From: Skeletonema tropicum
Lineage: Eukaryota > Bacillariophyta > Thalassiosirophyceae > Thalassiosirales > Thalassiosiraceae
Reading direction: 5' to 3'
Length of the DNA: 64,000 nt
Assembly: GCA_037178625.1 (NCBI GenBank)
Contig: CM074129.1
Location: 2,790,001-2,854,000, forward strand
Shown: one piece after another, positions 18,401 through 29,899 of the stretch
How positions within the stretch are numbered: position 1 is the stretch's first letter
Layout of the letters: every line of letters begins with the position of its first letter
Translations under genes and position numbers: made by a program
The notes under the pieces: generated by a model
The model's database searches: none
The model's input: only the letters and a program-made list of their open reading frames with translations
Told to the model about the DNA's origin: nothing

Positions 18401-21042
18401 GGAGCTGCTCTACCATTTCATAAAAATGTGGCAATCTGCGGTTTGTCCCGAGGATACAGCAACTGGTACAGAAGAGAGAGACTTCGATGAACCAACAAGC
18501 ACGAGTCAGGGGAATGTCACGAATTCTACAACAACCATGATTTACTTGATTAGGCGAATGGTGGTTCCTACGATGTTATCAAACACCTCTGCCTCAATAG
18601 AAGATTGTCGAGTTTATCAACGCGTTCTGCGGATCACCTCCCACCTATGGTGCATTCCATATTACCGCCGCAAGATGAAGGTTGATTTGGCAATCTTGAT
18701 TGAACACTTTGTACTTAAGATAATCTGCTTGGGTCCCCAAATTCATCCTTCGAGAGGCTCTTTTGATGATGGAAATATTCCAATTGTATCTGATGAAATG
18801 CCATCACTGTTGAACCAACAACTGGCAGCGTTAGAGGAGCTAAAAATGTGGTTTTCAAATCCCAAGGCAGCTCTTGACTTTTACGTCAATTACGATAGCC
18901 CCGAAGAGATGCTACCCTCTGATTACTGCAAACTGTTGAACAAGCTCATAGAAGCTCTATGCACTCTTGGCGAAAAATGTGCTACAATAGTTAGTGACCA
19001 TGGGCGGTTCGCGAGTATTAATGGGTCACCAAAGAAGTCAACTCCTCTTCGAAAAGAAAATGATATGGTTCAAGTGCGAGAGGCCGCGTTGGTGATGAGG
19101 AACATGTGTTTTGATGTGATCGCCTTGGTTGTCAAGTCAATGATGGATTGCTCGGAGAACTTCGCACAAAATCAGCATCAACTCTTGCAAACTCAAAGCG
19201 ATTCATTCGATATTGGTCAAAGCTTCTCTAATGAAATGTCGCCACCTCTTGCAATGTTGGGCGATGCAGAGGATGAAAATATTGTTGATTACTGGCATAC
19301 TTCAATTGAAAAACGAAAAGCCTCGTTGCACCCAACTGTGAGCGCACCAAGTGAAGAAACGTCTCAAAGCGCAGCAAGTTCACTAGAATTGAAACAATCG
19401 AGGAGCGGGGAGTCAAAAAGTCAAAAGCCAGAATCGCTTGAGACAGCGTTTGAACTTATCTCAAGGAAAGGATTGAAGAAGGGAATCGATTATCTTATCG
19501 CGAAAAATCTGTTGACAAGATCACCAAAGCACGTTTCATCGTTCTTGAGAGTTCATCAATCATCTATTGACCCGGTTATTCTTGGGGAGTATCTAGGAGA
19601 AGGAGGCATAGATGGCATCGACAAAGATTACTGGAATTTAATCCGATTCTATTACGTTAGAGCTGTGTCATTTGTTGGGATGAATATCGAGAGAGCGCTA
19701 AGACACTTCTTGTCTAATTGTGGGTTCCGTTTACCAGGAGAGGCACAAAGAATTGACAGGGTGATATCAACGTTCTCACAGTGCTATTATGAAGATAATG
19801 TGGGAGATATTGCCAACTGTCCATTTCAAGATCAAGATACGTGCTTCCTTGTATCATTTGCGATCATCATGCTTAACACTGACTTGCACAAATCTCAACC
19901 ATCCAAGAGCAAAACTCTCAAGAGAATGACTCGGAGCGAGTTCATTGCTAACTTGCGTCATGTGTGCGCAGCGGACAAATTCCAAGGCTACATTTATGAC
20001 ATCTACGACGCGATTGAAATGTCACCTATACTCGTGTCCCCGAACTCGCCACACAAAGCGAAGAAAAAGAAACGCCGAGGGCATGGTAACACTTCCTCTC
20101 TTCCTTTCAAGCATGACAAAGATTATGCAACATCACTCCAGGCGTGGGTAAAGAGTGCGAAATCAACACAGGAGCTGCTCAGAACTCTCGCTGATCAAAA
20201 CGACAATGATTTCACATCATTTGATGACCAAGGTGACGAAGATACGGATCTATGGTATGTGACGCACCAAATGTTTAGTGCCAATTGGCACCACATTCAC
20301 GGGCTAATCAACGCAACCGTCGAGAATGCCCACATTGACATTTCAGGGTTGGACGCGGCCATCCCTGCACTGGAATACTCACTTTGCACAGCCTCTTACT
20401 TGAATATGTCAATTGAGCATGCAGCCTTCAGCAAGCTATTGGAACGATTGAATCGCTTCAATGGTCTCAAGGTCGACACTGAAAATGGGCAAGGGCCCAG
20501 TTCAGATGAAAATGATACATCGTCTGCGAATATTCAAAAGGTAGATCAAGTGCGAAGTTTGGACAAAGAAGCTCCAAACATCACTCTTTGTTGACGACTC
20601 GAAAGTGCAAACGATGAAACTCATTGCAAGCAGGATTCGAAATGGTGAAGTTTTGCTAAATGATCCATCAAGGTCTTTTGTGAGAGAAGGCGATTTAGTC
20701 AAGCGACACCAGCTTGCTGGCAGAAGCTCAACGTATCGATTCTTCTTGTTCAGCGACGTATTGGTGTATGCTCACAAGTCAAGCCAAGGTGATTATGTGG
20801 TGCACGAAGAGCTGCCACTACACTTGATGAAGATTGAAGACATTGACTTTCATTCATCAAAATCAAAGCATCACTCGTTTTACATTCACCACCCGAACAA
20901 ATCATTTGCCGTCGTTACATCTGGTAAAGCCGAGAAGAAACTTTGGATGGAAGACATCAGGAATAGTATCAGTTCCGAGATCAGTCGGAAAGCAAAGGTG
21001 GAAGGAGCAAGGTTGAAGCGTGTGAAAAAGTCGGCGAAGTAA
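15464..21042 (+). CDS. Large Arf guanine-nucleotide exchange factor: MABP + Sec7 + PH
   Basis: I join three consecutive frames. The first (15464 to about 16435) is Ser/Asn-rich with an Ala run coded by (GCA)n at 16160-16193. The second (about 16435-20590) starts with ITDVIITSGSNHVLPPKGYY and has further PPGF/PEGY and VYLCYRR motifs typical of MABP beta-prisms. It continues through a helical middle into a Sec7 domain (about 19437-20030). That domain contains FRLPGEAQRIDRVISTF, with the catalytic Glu codon at 19740-19742, and NTDLHKSQ. The third (about 20590-21042) is a PH domain (RYFFLFSDVL-like YRFFLFSDVLVYAHKS). Sec7 domains load Arf GTPases with GTP on Golgi or endosome membranes. Frame changes near 16431-16440 and 20587-20592 each need one surplus base to be removed; both are likely sequence errors. 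Confidence 0.85.
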
Positions 21043-21131
21043 AATGTAACAAAATGCAGGGGAGAATATGATTCTATTCCTTGCTCGAGCATGCCGTGAC
21101 AGCAATTCAATATGTAATATTTGTATTTGTA

Positions 21132-22253
21132 CTAAGTGTTTTTCTGTAACTGTATCCTTCCATCACTAAGAATCTGTAAATCTCCATGATGCCGTTTAAA
21201 TACTTCAGCGTGAGATCGTGCTAGACTCTTGAAAGAGTTCTCACCAACGCTGCCCATTAAGGTATTTTCCTTTCGAAGCCACTGATTTTGTCCATTTCGA
21301 TTCCACGTCAATTCCTCTGGATTTACCATACTCTCCATTACATGATCTAGTTTTGGATTATAAAATATTGGTATAGATACTCGACTATTCTGCGGACGTA
21401 ATACTCTATGAGGTGTTGCCATCAAGTAACCACCTGAAAAGATTTGTGCCAGCTCACCAATGTTACATATTAACACATTTGCTGGAGTTGGTGGGACATC
21501 AATCCATTCACCATCTATAGTTTGTACTTGTAGCCCAGAGTTTTGATCATCTTGTAGAATCATTGTCAAGAAATTACTGTCAGCATGAGCACCGACTCCA
21601 TATTCTGTGTCTGATGTATTATTGGTAGAAGTCTCAGCTGGAGGAGGATACGACACCAACTTCATAGACCAAAAGTTTGGCTCTTGTTCATCTCCCGAAA
21701 TCTTTCGAAACATATCACCTGACAGGTGCATTGGATCAATGCCCATTCCGACGCACAGTGCATCACGAAGCTTGTCTCCTATATTCAAAACTCCGTCAAC
21801 ATATTCATTAATTGCAGGTCGCAAAGTAGGTTGAACTTTATCAGGCCATGGATTCTCTGCCACTCGAAGGCGGTGGAAAAAATGTTGTTCCCTTTCATTG
21901 TAGTCGCTCTTATTGCTATTCTTCCACTTGCCATATTCTGCAGCATATTCAATCTGCTCTCTACCATCCGTCTTTCCTTCTGTATTCTCAACGCCCATCG
22001 GCATGTACCCTCTAAAACTGGGTTCATGTCCATAATAGATCGACATCTTTTGTTCGATTGGCTTTTGGAAGAAGAGCCGTGTCTCCGACAGCGCCCGCTC
22101 ACAGACGGAGGAAGGCAAATCATGTTCTAGTAGAAAGAAACCAATCTCGTGACAAGCTTTGACGAGCTGCTTGGAGAATAGAGTTGGATTGGTCCGCTGT
22201 AAATGCAGATTCAATACTGGCAGCGGTGACATCTTCGATATAGTACCATACAA
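21132..22253 (-). CDS. 2-oxoglutarate/Fe(II)-dependent dioxygenase, isopenicillin-N-synthase-like
   Basis: This is an intact 373-codon exon. The N-terminal DIOX_N-type part contains VKACHEIGFFLLEHDLP and SFRGYMPMGVENTEG. The jelly-roll core has the iron triad His223-x-Asp225 (GAHADSNFLTM) and His282 (ATPHRVLRP), followed by the 2-oxoglutarate-binding Arg291-x-Ser293 (NSRVSIPIF). The family hydroxylates or desaturates small molecules such as flavonoids, gibberellins, antibiotics or amino-acid derivatives. The substrate cannot be inferred. There is no obvious targeting peptide, so it is probably cytosolic. Its 5' end is 303 bp from the divergent LON-domain gene. Confidence 0.9.
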   Translation of the reverse strand: MYGTISKMSPLPVLNLHLQRTNPTLFSKQLVKACHEIGFFLLEHDLPSSVCERALSETRLFFQKPIEQKMSIYYGHEPSFRGYMPMGVENTEGKTDGREQIEYAAEYGKWKNSNKSDYNEREQHFFHRLRVAENPWPDKVQPTLRPAINEYVDGVLNIGDKLRDALCVGMGIDPMHLSGDMFRKISGDEQEPNFWSMKLVSYPPPAETSTNNTSDTEYGVGAHADSNFLTMILQDDQNSGLQVQTIDGEWIDVPPTPANVLICNIGELAQIFSGGYLMATPHRVLRPQNSRVSIPIFYNPKLDHVMESMVNPEELTWNRNGQNQWLRKENTLMGSVGENSFKSLARSHAEVFKRHHGDLQILSDGRIQLQKNT

Positions 22254-22556
22254 TCAGTGGAGTTGGAATGTTCGTGTAGCAACGAGAGGTAGGTATGGCA
22301 GTGTTATCATCGATATGATATGGCAGATGACGTGATGGATGGCGCCATATTTTTTCCGCGAAAGCAGAAAAGCGCAACCTTGTCAAGCAGCACCACCGCC
22401 CACCGCACCTCTGGCATGCATTGCACATTCGTAGAGCAGCTGGAGCTCAGAATAAGTATGTACTTCAGAGTCGGCGACGACTGTTGTGAATTTCGAGGTC
22501 AAATGCGGTAAAAGCTGGTAGCATACATTCTTATCCACTGCGCACTTATAGAAGTC
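22254..22556. other. Divergent 5' region
   Basis: A 303-bp gap lies between divergent genes and probably contains both promoters. No coding frame or clear motif is seen. Confidence 0.4.
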
Positions 22557-24129
22557 ATGATGCTCTCATCGTTACCTTCCTCCACCATCATCTTGGTGAT
22601 GATGGTGTGGACATTATTTCAAGCCGTTCAAGTACAATGCTTTACAACTCTCCGACCAATAAACTCAATCATCACCCCATCTACATCTTCATCACGTCTG
22701 CATATGAACTACAATCGCAATATAGCAAAGAAGAATGTAAAAATCCCTCTGTTGGTAGATATCAACAATGAATCAGGATACAGCGTTCCGCTTCCGAATG
22801 ATCACTTACCAACTGAACTAACTACGGCATCATTATACCAACTCGATTTAGCTATCCCAATCCACAAATCTGTCATTCAAGATGCAGTGCAAAACAAGGG
22901 CAGCTCAATTGAAGAACAATGTTACTATGGTCACGTAGTGTCTAAACCAGCAACAGATGAAGATAATGGTCTCATCGGTGCAATTGGATGTGCCTCTGAA
23001 ATATTGATTGCAACACCTGCCTCGATTACGTCAGAAGAAGTGCTAGAGGAGCGTGGTGACTTTGGACAAGTAACTGATAAGTTTGACGCAGATGATTCTG
23101 GTGTGCTACAGGTTTTGAGTAGAGGAGCATTTCGATTCCGTGTCAAGGAAGTTGTTAGTTCCATCCCTTACCCTGTTGCCATTGTGGATGAGCTAATGGA
23201 CGAAGATGAAGAGAGCGATGATACGAAAGACGAAGATGTAGATGGTGACGACGAAGAGGACGACGACGATGACAACGATTTTTATGCAACCCTTCCTGCG
23301 AAAAGTCTAATCCAACAAATCCTTCAAGGTCTTGAAACAATCCTACAAAAAGAAATGGAAGAAACTGCCAAACCACTTTCGCCATTAGAGCAATCTATTC
23401 TTGAGACTGCCGATACTGCATCACCCATGATGCAAGCGATACAACGTCAATTCGATGCAGAAGAGCGTCTTGCCAACTTTCAAATATTTAGATCCTCACT
23501 GCTAGATATTGCCTCCGATCCGAGAGATAGAGCATTTTGCTGTGGGCATGATGGCCGCAGAACTAGTCAACTTTCCTTCAAGTACTAAGGGTGAAAATGT
23601 TGGAAACAGTGAATGGAACGCATCGGCTACGAATAGTAATGCGAAAATTGAATTCCATTCTTTCAATGGATTCTGCGAGGAGAGTGGCAAAGTCTCTCTC
23701 GTTGCAAGGAGGAGGGGACGGTGATGTTACAGACATCAAAACTGATCTAAAAGCTTACAGGAAGCTGAAGACTCGAAAAAAGAGTTGAAAGTTGGTACAC
23801 CTCAATTACCTCAATGGGCAGGGCAGATTCAAAGAGGTGTGAGAGTCGAGTATTTCTGGAGTGAGATTGAAGGATGGTGTTTAGGAACGGTATGCGAAGA
23901 GCCCGTAAAGGTTCTGGACGAAATCATTATCTCGGTAAAGGTGAGTGCTCCACACAATGCGACACAATGTATGCTCTCTCAAGCCGATTGCTTCTATCCT
24001 CACTAACCATTTGCTTACTTATCCTCCTCTTAGTTCGATGATGATGGCTCTATACACAAGCTGCCATTGAGAGGTGAAGACAAAGCAAGATGGCGGCCGC
24101 CAATGGGTGATTCCGGTGCTTTTGATTAA
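22557..24129 (+). CDS. LON substrate-binding-domain protein, probably plastid or secretory targeted (2 exons, frame breaks)
   Basis: A signal peptide (residues 1-28, ending VQVQC before FTTLRP) resembles the diatom plastid-targeting junction with Phe. The body resembles the PUA-like N-terminal domain of Lon-type proteins (IPLLVDIN..., LIGAIGCASEI, VLSRGAFRFRVKEV). An Asp/Glu-rich loop lies near 23190-23275. The C-terminal helices read LRIVMRKLNSILSMDSARRV. The frame changes three times: one surplus base near 23534-23537 (T4), one near 23591-23600 (A4) and one missing base near 23749-23752 (A4). After these the protein continues to a GTGAGT donor; the intron is 23941-24033 (93 bp), and exon 2 ends ...MGDSGAFD at 24129. 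No protease or ATPase domain is present, so it is a LON-only protein; the role is unknown. Confidence 0.75.
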
Positions 24130-24366
24130 ATTTGACTACGTATAGATGATGAATCATAGAGCAGGAACTGGAGTTCAATGTTTGCAATTCAGCTGAAATC
24201 TTTAATCTTTGATTGTACAGCTATACTTTCCATTTAGCACACTAACTCTATTTCTGTTTCAGAGTTGATTGTTTTCACAGTACGCGACATCTCATTTGGT
24301 GTTCCTCCACTGTTGTAGGTACTGAGGGATATCCCAATGGTTGCAGTGTCTCCTTCTTCTAATCTC

Positions 24367-25721
24367 TTAATTATCAGCGGCCTCTTCGCTTCGAGCCTTA
24401 TTCAGCGTCTTTTCCATTGCTTCACGAGTAGCAGAAGCGTAAAGGTTACGCACACTCCTCTGCATACCGTCCGACTTCTTGCTCTTTAGGTTTTCCCAGA
24501 TGCCTCCTAACTGCTGCACTGCCTACAGCCCTCTTCTTGCGAACATCTTCCGTAACAGACACATCCTTCAACACCTTCATCACCACTTCACGAATAGTAG
24601 CAGATATATCAATCACTGTTATATTCCACATCATTTCAATCATATGTGGAAGAGCATCTTCCTCTCCTCCACCGGCAGCACCTTCCGTGTCCTTTGCCGC
24701 TTGAGCAGCCTTCAATCCTGCGTCCATCTTCATTTGATTTAGCCTGTACCTTGGCATCGAGTCCCTCCGTCCAATTTCCCATGACCTCTTTGGCAACCAA
24801 TACATAGCATTTACCAACAGTATTAAGAATCTGCTCTCCATAACGAACCTCCACAAGCTCCTCACCCTTGGACTTCCACCCAAACTTCGCTGCTTCTTCA
24901 TTCCCATCCACAAATTGTTTGATGCGCTCCCTCAACGAGATAGCCAGTCGAACCACCCGACGTCGTTCCAATTCAATAAGTTGTTTGCGTGTGAACTGTT
25001 CTGGATTGGAAGAGCCACCAACCAATGTTTGTGTCACAAGAGAGAGTCGGCCAATAATGTCATTAAATGAATCATTTCCAAACAAGAATGTAAATACCAA
25101 TGAAGGGTCGACATTTCCAACCGCCACTTCAGTCTTATCACCCGATAATCCTTCCTTCCCTTCTTTATCATACACTTTTCGGAGTTTCTCGTCACTCAAC
25201 ACCTGATACGCTTCTCCAATAGCCTGGAATTTCACCTTGGCCTCTTCACTTGGGTTTTTATCCGGATGGTACTTTCGTGCCGAGATATAGTACGCCTTCT
25301 TGATCTGACCACTCGATGCATCTGACGCAACTCCGAGTACATCATAGTATTCCATATCCTTTACTGCACTGTCCGATTTAGCATCAGCGGCAGTGCCAGA
25401 TTCTTTCTCCAACTCATTTTCTTTCGTTTTCAATATGTCATCGTCATCCTTTGGTAAGTTTGTCACACCCGTCTCTTCCTCTTCCAAGTTATCTATCACC
25501 CACTTCTGCTCCACCTGATTCCACCGCTTGCCCTGTGCCTTGTTCACCACATTATCGGCAGTCCCGAGGGCGCAGCAGCAGCATAGGCCGAGACATGCGA
25601 GTGGCACGGCGACGAGACATACAGCACATCCGCAGAGATTTTGACAGAAAGTTGGCTTGGGAAGTTCTTCGTCTTCTTCTGGAATTAGAGGCTCTGAGGA
25701 CGACATGTTTATTCTACTCAA
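24367..25721 (-). CDS. J-domain (Hsp40) protein with Cys-rich N-terminus and DNAJ-X-like tail
   Basis: Residues 26-50 form a hydrophobic segment with nine Cys (ending LCCCCALG), suited to membrane attachment or palmitoylation. The J domain (about 123-190) has YYDVLGVASDAS, the HPD motif at 152-154 and YQVLSDEKLRKVYDKEG. The remainder resembles DNAJ-X proteins, with VTQTLVGGSSNPEQF and repeated helical segments. J proteins stimulate Hsp70 ATPase. One surplus base is inferred near 24740-24745, after which VQLNQMKMDAGLKAAQ follows. A second is inferred near 24510-24522, after which RAVGMQQLGGIWENLKSKK follows. Without the second correction the protein would stop at 24446; with it, it ends ...ARSEEAADN at 24367. 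Confidence 0.84.
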
Positions 25722-26237
25722 CTGAAGCTGTTAGTTAGTTTGAGTTGTCTGTACATATATAATTTGTGGTGGTGATTGCTCGGTCCTGTGAAGCGTTGAG
25801 CAAAAGCGAGTCGATCGAAGGGGAAGCGGGGGCGTTTCTGTGTCGTCGGTGGCAGGTTTTCATTTTTCATTTTGATTTTTGGGTGCGCGACAACATTTTC
25901 GCTCAACTCAGATTGTCTGCAGATAGAGAAGACACATGGTCACGGTCATTAACAAACGGAGACAAACGGGCGCTGTGCGCTTGGCACCAGCCCCGCTCTC
26001 GTTCGTTCACTTTTTGCGGGGGTTTCAACTGGCACTTTACACTCACTTTTGTTGCAGTCGAAGATACGGAGCATCAACATCATCTATCAACATCTCTAGA
26101 CCATCAATCCCATCGGTCATCGGGCTATTCTGGATTGAATCCCACCGATCTGCCATCATCTTCTAATTAATTATAATTTTAATACATATCATTTCGAATT
26201 CTATCATATCTGAAGGACATAACTCACCACCATCATC
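25722..26237. other. Divergent 5' region
   Basis: This 516-bp gap lies between the divergent J-protein and ZIP genes. A plus-strand frame at 25766-26170 is open but its product looks random and has no domain. I see no other feature. Confidence 0.4.
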
Positions 26238-27545
26238 ATGACAGTAGCAGAGGGAAACGTGGGCGTAGCCCTGGGACTGGTCTGCGGCGCAGGAGCAGCC
26301 ACCGCCATCGGTGCATCCTCCGTCTTCTTCCCATCAGTTGTCAAACTTGCCTCACGGAGAGTTCTGGCAGGGTCACTGGGGCTGTCCGCCGGAGTCATGA
26401 CGTATGTGTCGTTTGTGGAGATTTTTTTCAAGGCGGTGGATGGGTTCGGGCCAGATAATGCGGGGTATAGTGAAAAGCAGGCATATAATCTTGCTACTCT
26501 GACGTTCTTTTGTGGTATTGTGTTGATGAAGGTTAGTTGTATTTTTTTACTGTGACCCCGTTATGTCACCAATTTTGAACAATTTGTGTTTCATCTCACT
26601 CTTTCACTTGTTTGTTGATCGTGAACATCATCATCACAGCTCGTGGATATTCTGGTAAGATTTTTCAGCGGAGAAACGCATGCTCACCACCAAGAAGACG
26701 CGGGCGATGTTGAAATTTCATGGAATGAAAACGTAGCCGCGTCAGAAGAGCCACAGGAAGTAACGACACCTCACTGCATCGGTTGCGCCGAAGACCCCGT
26801 GGGCGAGTTAGAGGAGTGGCAACGAATGGCAGACAAAGAAATCCAAGCAACTGCAGATCAAGAGAAGACAATAGAAAATTCGGCAAACGACAAGAGCTCC
26901 GATATTGAGAGCGGTGAGGAGAAGAGCAGCAGCGAAGATTCTCGAGAAGAACAAAATTCGGAGTCAAAGAATCAAACAGGGACAACTCGTAATGTAGTTG
27001 TGATTGAAAATGGAGCAGCCCAGGGTAAGGATTTGTTCAGTCCCCCACCCGTAGCAAAAGAGCATCCAGAACGCCAAAAGAAGAAGCTTGTGAATATGGG
27101 ACTGAGTACTGCCCTAGCGATCGCTTTGCACAACTTTCCTGAAGGTCTTGCTACATTTGTTGCTGCCCTCTCTGATCCAAGTGTAGGAGCTGTCCTCGCG
27201 ATTGCCATTGGCATCCACAATGTTCCAGAAGGGTTGTGTGTCGCACTCCCCATTTATTACGCCACTGGAAATCGATGGAAAGGATTCTTGTGGGGATGTC
27301 TCTCTGGTCTTTCAGAACCAGTTGCGGCCTTATTGGGATGGGCCGTGTTGGCGAATGCCATGTCGCAGACTGCATATGCCTCTTTGTTTGGTTTGGTTTC
27401 TGGAATGATGGTGATGATCTCTTTCAAAGAACTTCTTCCGACGGCACATAGATACGATCCGGAAGATACAGTTGTCACATACTCTGTTGTTGTTGGGATG
27501 GCTATCATGGCAATTTCACTTGTGCTTTTCAATAGTCTGGTATAA
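26238..27545 (+). CDS. ZIP-family divalent metal transporter (2 exons)
   Basis: Exons are 26238-26531 and 26640-27545. The 108-bp intron (GTTAGT...CACAG) is phase 0 and gives 399 residues. The N-terminal helices contain ALGLVCGAGAATAIGASSVF. A long cytosolic loop between helices III and IV is strongly acidic, with a short His stretch (HAHH) that may bind metal. The conserved core follows: helix IV ALHNFPEGLATFVAA and helix V AIAIGIHNVPEGLCVALP, whose His, Asn and Glu residues form the binuclear metal site, then GCLSGLSEPVAALLG. The layout is that of the ZupT/ZTP29-like subgroup, which moves Zn or Fe into the cytosol from outside or from a compartment. The protein seems complete. Confidence 0.93.
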
Positions 27546-27693
27546 TAATGGACGGGAACCAGTAAGAACTTAAGTCTATCGACATTAATAATTATCAGCT
27601 TTCAAAAGGAGAAAGTGGAAACGGGAAATATGAATCAGACACATTTTAGTTAACAAGGGTACTCATGAATGATTGTAGGTATCATTAAGTAAA

Positions 27694-27879
27694 TATTATC
27701 TGTACAAGTCGATTCTGGGGGACTTTGTTGAGCAGTTGTTCGTGTGAGTACTGTAGTTGATGTTCGTGCAAGAGTAGATCTTCTTCTATTATCTGTACAA
27801 GTCGATTCTGGGGGACTTTGTTGAGCAGTTGTTCGTGTGAGTACTGTAGTTGATGTTCATGCAAGAGTAGATCTTCTTC
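27694..27879. repeat. 93-bp tandem duplication, two copies
   Basis: Copies lie at 27694-27786 and 27787-27879. They begin TATTATCTGTACAAGTCGAT and differ at one base (G to A at about 27859). The repeat lies between the convergent ZIP and MYB genes. Near identity implies a recent duplication or a collapsed/expanded assembly of the region. The rest of the 355-bp gap shows nothing else. Confidence 0.9.
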
Positions 27880-27900
27880 TTCCCATGATCATTTCATTTA

Positions 27901-29310
27901 TTATATAGTAACAGGCGCTTTTTCGCGCTCTTCCCGTGCAATGGCTTCCATTGCCTCTGCCTCATCAGCTGGTTCAGTTTCCGCCGATGCTGTAACTCCC
28001 GAGGGAAGTGCTTCATCCTGTTGGGGATGTGCTTCTGCAGGGTTTGCGCCTTCTGGAGGGGCCTTGGTTAGATTAGGGTATTGATAAGGATACTGTGGAA
28101 CAACCCTTGAATATGGCCCACCTGGATTAGGGAAGCTATTGAATTCATAGCTGGGAGGAACCGGGTATCCTGGCCGTGAAGCGAGATTCGGAGGGACGTA
28201 ATTCTTCTTCGACTTTGAAGGTTCATGAACAGTCCGATGAACCTTGACAGGAGCTTGCCGTTTGTCGAGTTCATCAAATGGGAGAGACGGAAGTCTCGAG
28301 AGTAAGTCAGATGGCACCATACCCGCTTTAATGAGCATTTGCACTTGTTGAATAGCAGCTTCCACAAGTCTGTCCCTCCCATGAACTTGAAATTTCCTCG
28401 ATATCGTAGAGTTAAAGTGGTTCTTGACATCATTGTCAGAGCGACCTGGAAGTTGATTCGCAATCAAGGTCCACTTGTTGCCATGATTTTTGTGCAATGA
28501 AATCAAGATCGCTTCTTCATCATCTGTCCACTCGGCTCCCTTCTTCAGGTTCGGATCCAAGTGATTGACGTAACGCTCCCTACATTGCTTGCCAGCCCTG
28601 CCCGGTAGAAACTCGGATATTTTGCTCCACTTGCGTCCAAAGTAAGCATGCTTTTCAATAAGCATGGCGTCTTCCTCAGCTGTCCATGAACCCTTCCCTC
28701 TGACCTTATCTCCCGGAATCATCTTGTGCCATTGAGTGAGGCAATCAACTGCAGTTCTACCAGGAAAATTGGCAGCAATTTGGTCCCACTGAGGAGATTT
28801 ACTGTCCTGATAATTTTCCATTAGCTTTTCCAAGCGCGTAACATCATCCTTTTCCCAGGGTGGACCATTGCTCGTAACCAACTCAGATTTCGTTGGACGT
28901 CCCTGCTTCTTCTTTGCTGGCGCATGAATTGTTTGGGGTGGATCTGGATATTTCCTTTTCGGTGGAAGAGTCCTCACAGCGTATGTTTGGACGTTTGGCG
29001 GCATGTTTTGTGGATAGGCACGAGACACAACTGGCGGAGGCATCGGTTGTGTAGGCATACCAGCAGGCACCGGAGCCTGAGGTTGCTGCCCCTCTTTTGC
29101 CGCAGGCGGCGGGTTCTTTAGTAATGTTAAAGTCATCTCTTTCCACTTCTCTTTGATCTCGCCGAGAGATTTTTCGGAAAGGATGGGAAATATGCGATTC
29201 ATATCAAAGCCAGGCTCGAAGACACGTGCCATGTGATTGATCAACTTTTGCTCCTCGTCCGCTGTCCAGGACTTGGCCGTTGTTGCGGCGGCATAGGCCA
29301 ACGCGTCCAT
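27901..29310 (-). CDS. MYB transcription factor with R1R2R3-like repeats
   Basis: I start the gene at the ATG at 29310 (MDALAYAAATTAKSW) rather than 21 codons upstream. An N-terminal SANT-like segment (SWTADEEQKLINHMARVF) precedes three Myb repeats. The first is degenerate (PPWEKDDVTRLEKLMENY...FPGRTAVDCLTQW). R2 is GSWTAEEDAMLIEKHAYFG...LPGRAGKQCRERYVNHLDP. R3 is AEWTDDEEAILISLHKNHGN...LPGRSDNDVKNHFNS. The regular Trp spacing and the R2-R3 junction are those of animal and plant 3R-MYB DNA-binding proteins, often cell-cycle regulators. The C-terminus is Pro/Tyr-rich then acidic, as an activation region would be. It diverges from the ABC transporter gene. Confidence 0.9.
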   Translation of the reverse strand: MDALAYAAATTAKSWTADEEQKLINHMARVFEPGFDMNRIFPILSEKSLGEIKEKWKEMTLTLLKNPPPAAKEGQQPQAPVPAGMPTQPMPPPVVSRAYPQNMPPNVQTYAVRTLPPKRKYPDPPQTIHAPAKKKQGRPTKSELVTSNGPPWEKDDVTRLEKLMENYQDSKSPQWDQIAANFPGRTAVDCLTQWHKMIPGDKVRGKGSWTAEEDAMLIEKHAYFGRKWSKISEFLPGRAGKQCRERYVNHLDPNLKKGAEWTDDEEAILISLHKNHGNKWTLIANQLPGRSDNDVKNHFNSTISRKFQVHGRDRLVEAAIQQVQMLIKAGMVPSDLLSRLPSLPFDELDKRQAPVKVHRTVHEPSKSKKNYVPPNLASRPGYPVPPSYEFNSFPNPGGPYSRVVPQYPYQYPNLTKAPPEGANPAEAHPQQDEALPSGVTASAETEPADEAEAMEAIAREEREKAPVTI

Positions 29311-29899
29311 TGTTTTTATTCTAGAGGAGTAGCTGATTGAATGCCCTTGGCGTGGGTTAGAATAGCAGATCAATAGTGCCGCGGTTTAGACATGAAATGA
29401 GTGCTGGTGGTATGATTGTAACGGCAGAGGAACGGTCGCAAAATGATAACTGTTGGTTGAATAACAGCCACATCTGTTTTCGATTTTCTTGAACCACAGC
29501 ATTGTAGGAATTAATACTGCTACAGGGTGTTAACGTTAACAAGACAGAGTTTGTTTCCCAACCGCCAAATGAAGGAAAATGTAAACCGAGCCGATGGCGA
29601 ATATTGGCGAAAAGTCTCAACCCGCGTTTGGCCCCCGCGGCCCCCTTTTTACCCCTTTTCTCAGCGCCACTGACCGACCACTTCAAAAATTCCAACCACT
29701 CATCACAACGAAGAGGAACGTTGCGCCGCCCCTCTCTAAGAACAGCGACCCTGAACCATCAGTCAATAGAAGAGACTCTCTATAGGCCGACGCAGATGAA
29801 GCAAATGATCAAGAGAAAGATTCGGTCTTAAAAATTCAACAATATTTTTCGTTGCGCTCTGTCAAAGAGAGCTTATATGCATTTACAGAACGATAGAAG
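29311..29899. other. Divergent 5' region
   Basis: This 589-bp gap lies between the MYB and ABC transporter genes. Short open frames on both strands (for example 29594-29831) have no recognisable product. No clear motif is seen. Confidence 0.4.

Noticed and set aside
20584..20600. Programmed +1 frameshift at CTT-TGT-TGA before the PH domain
   Set aside because: The same kind of break occurs in many unrelated genes of the window and lies at a T run, so a sequence error is more likely.
25766..26170. 134-codon open frame upstream of the ZIP gene
   Set aside because: Composition looks random, no domain, and it lies in the divergent promoter.
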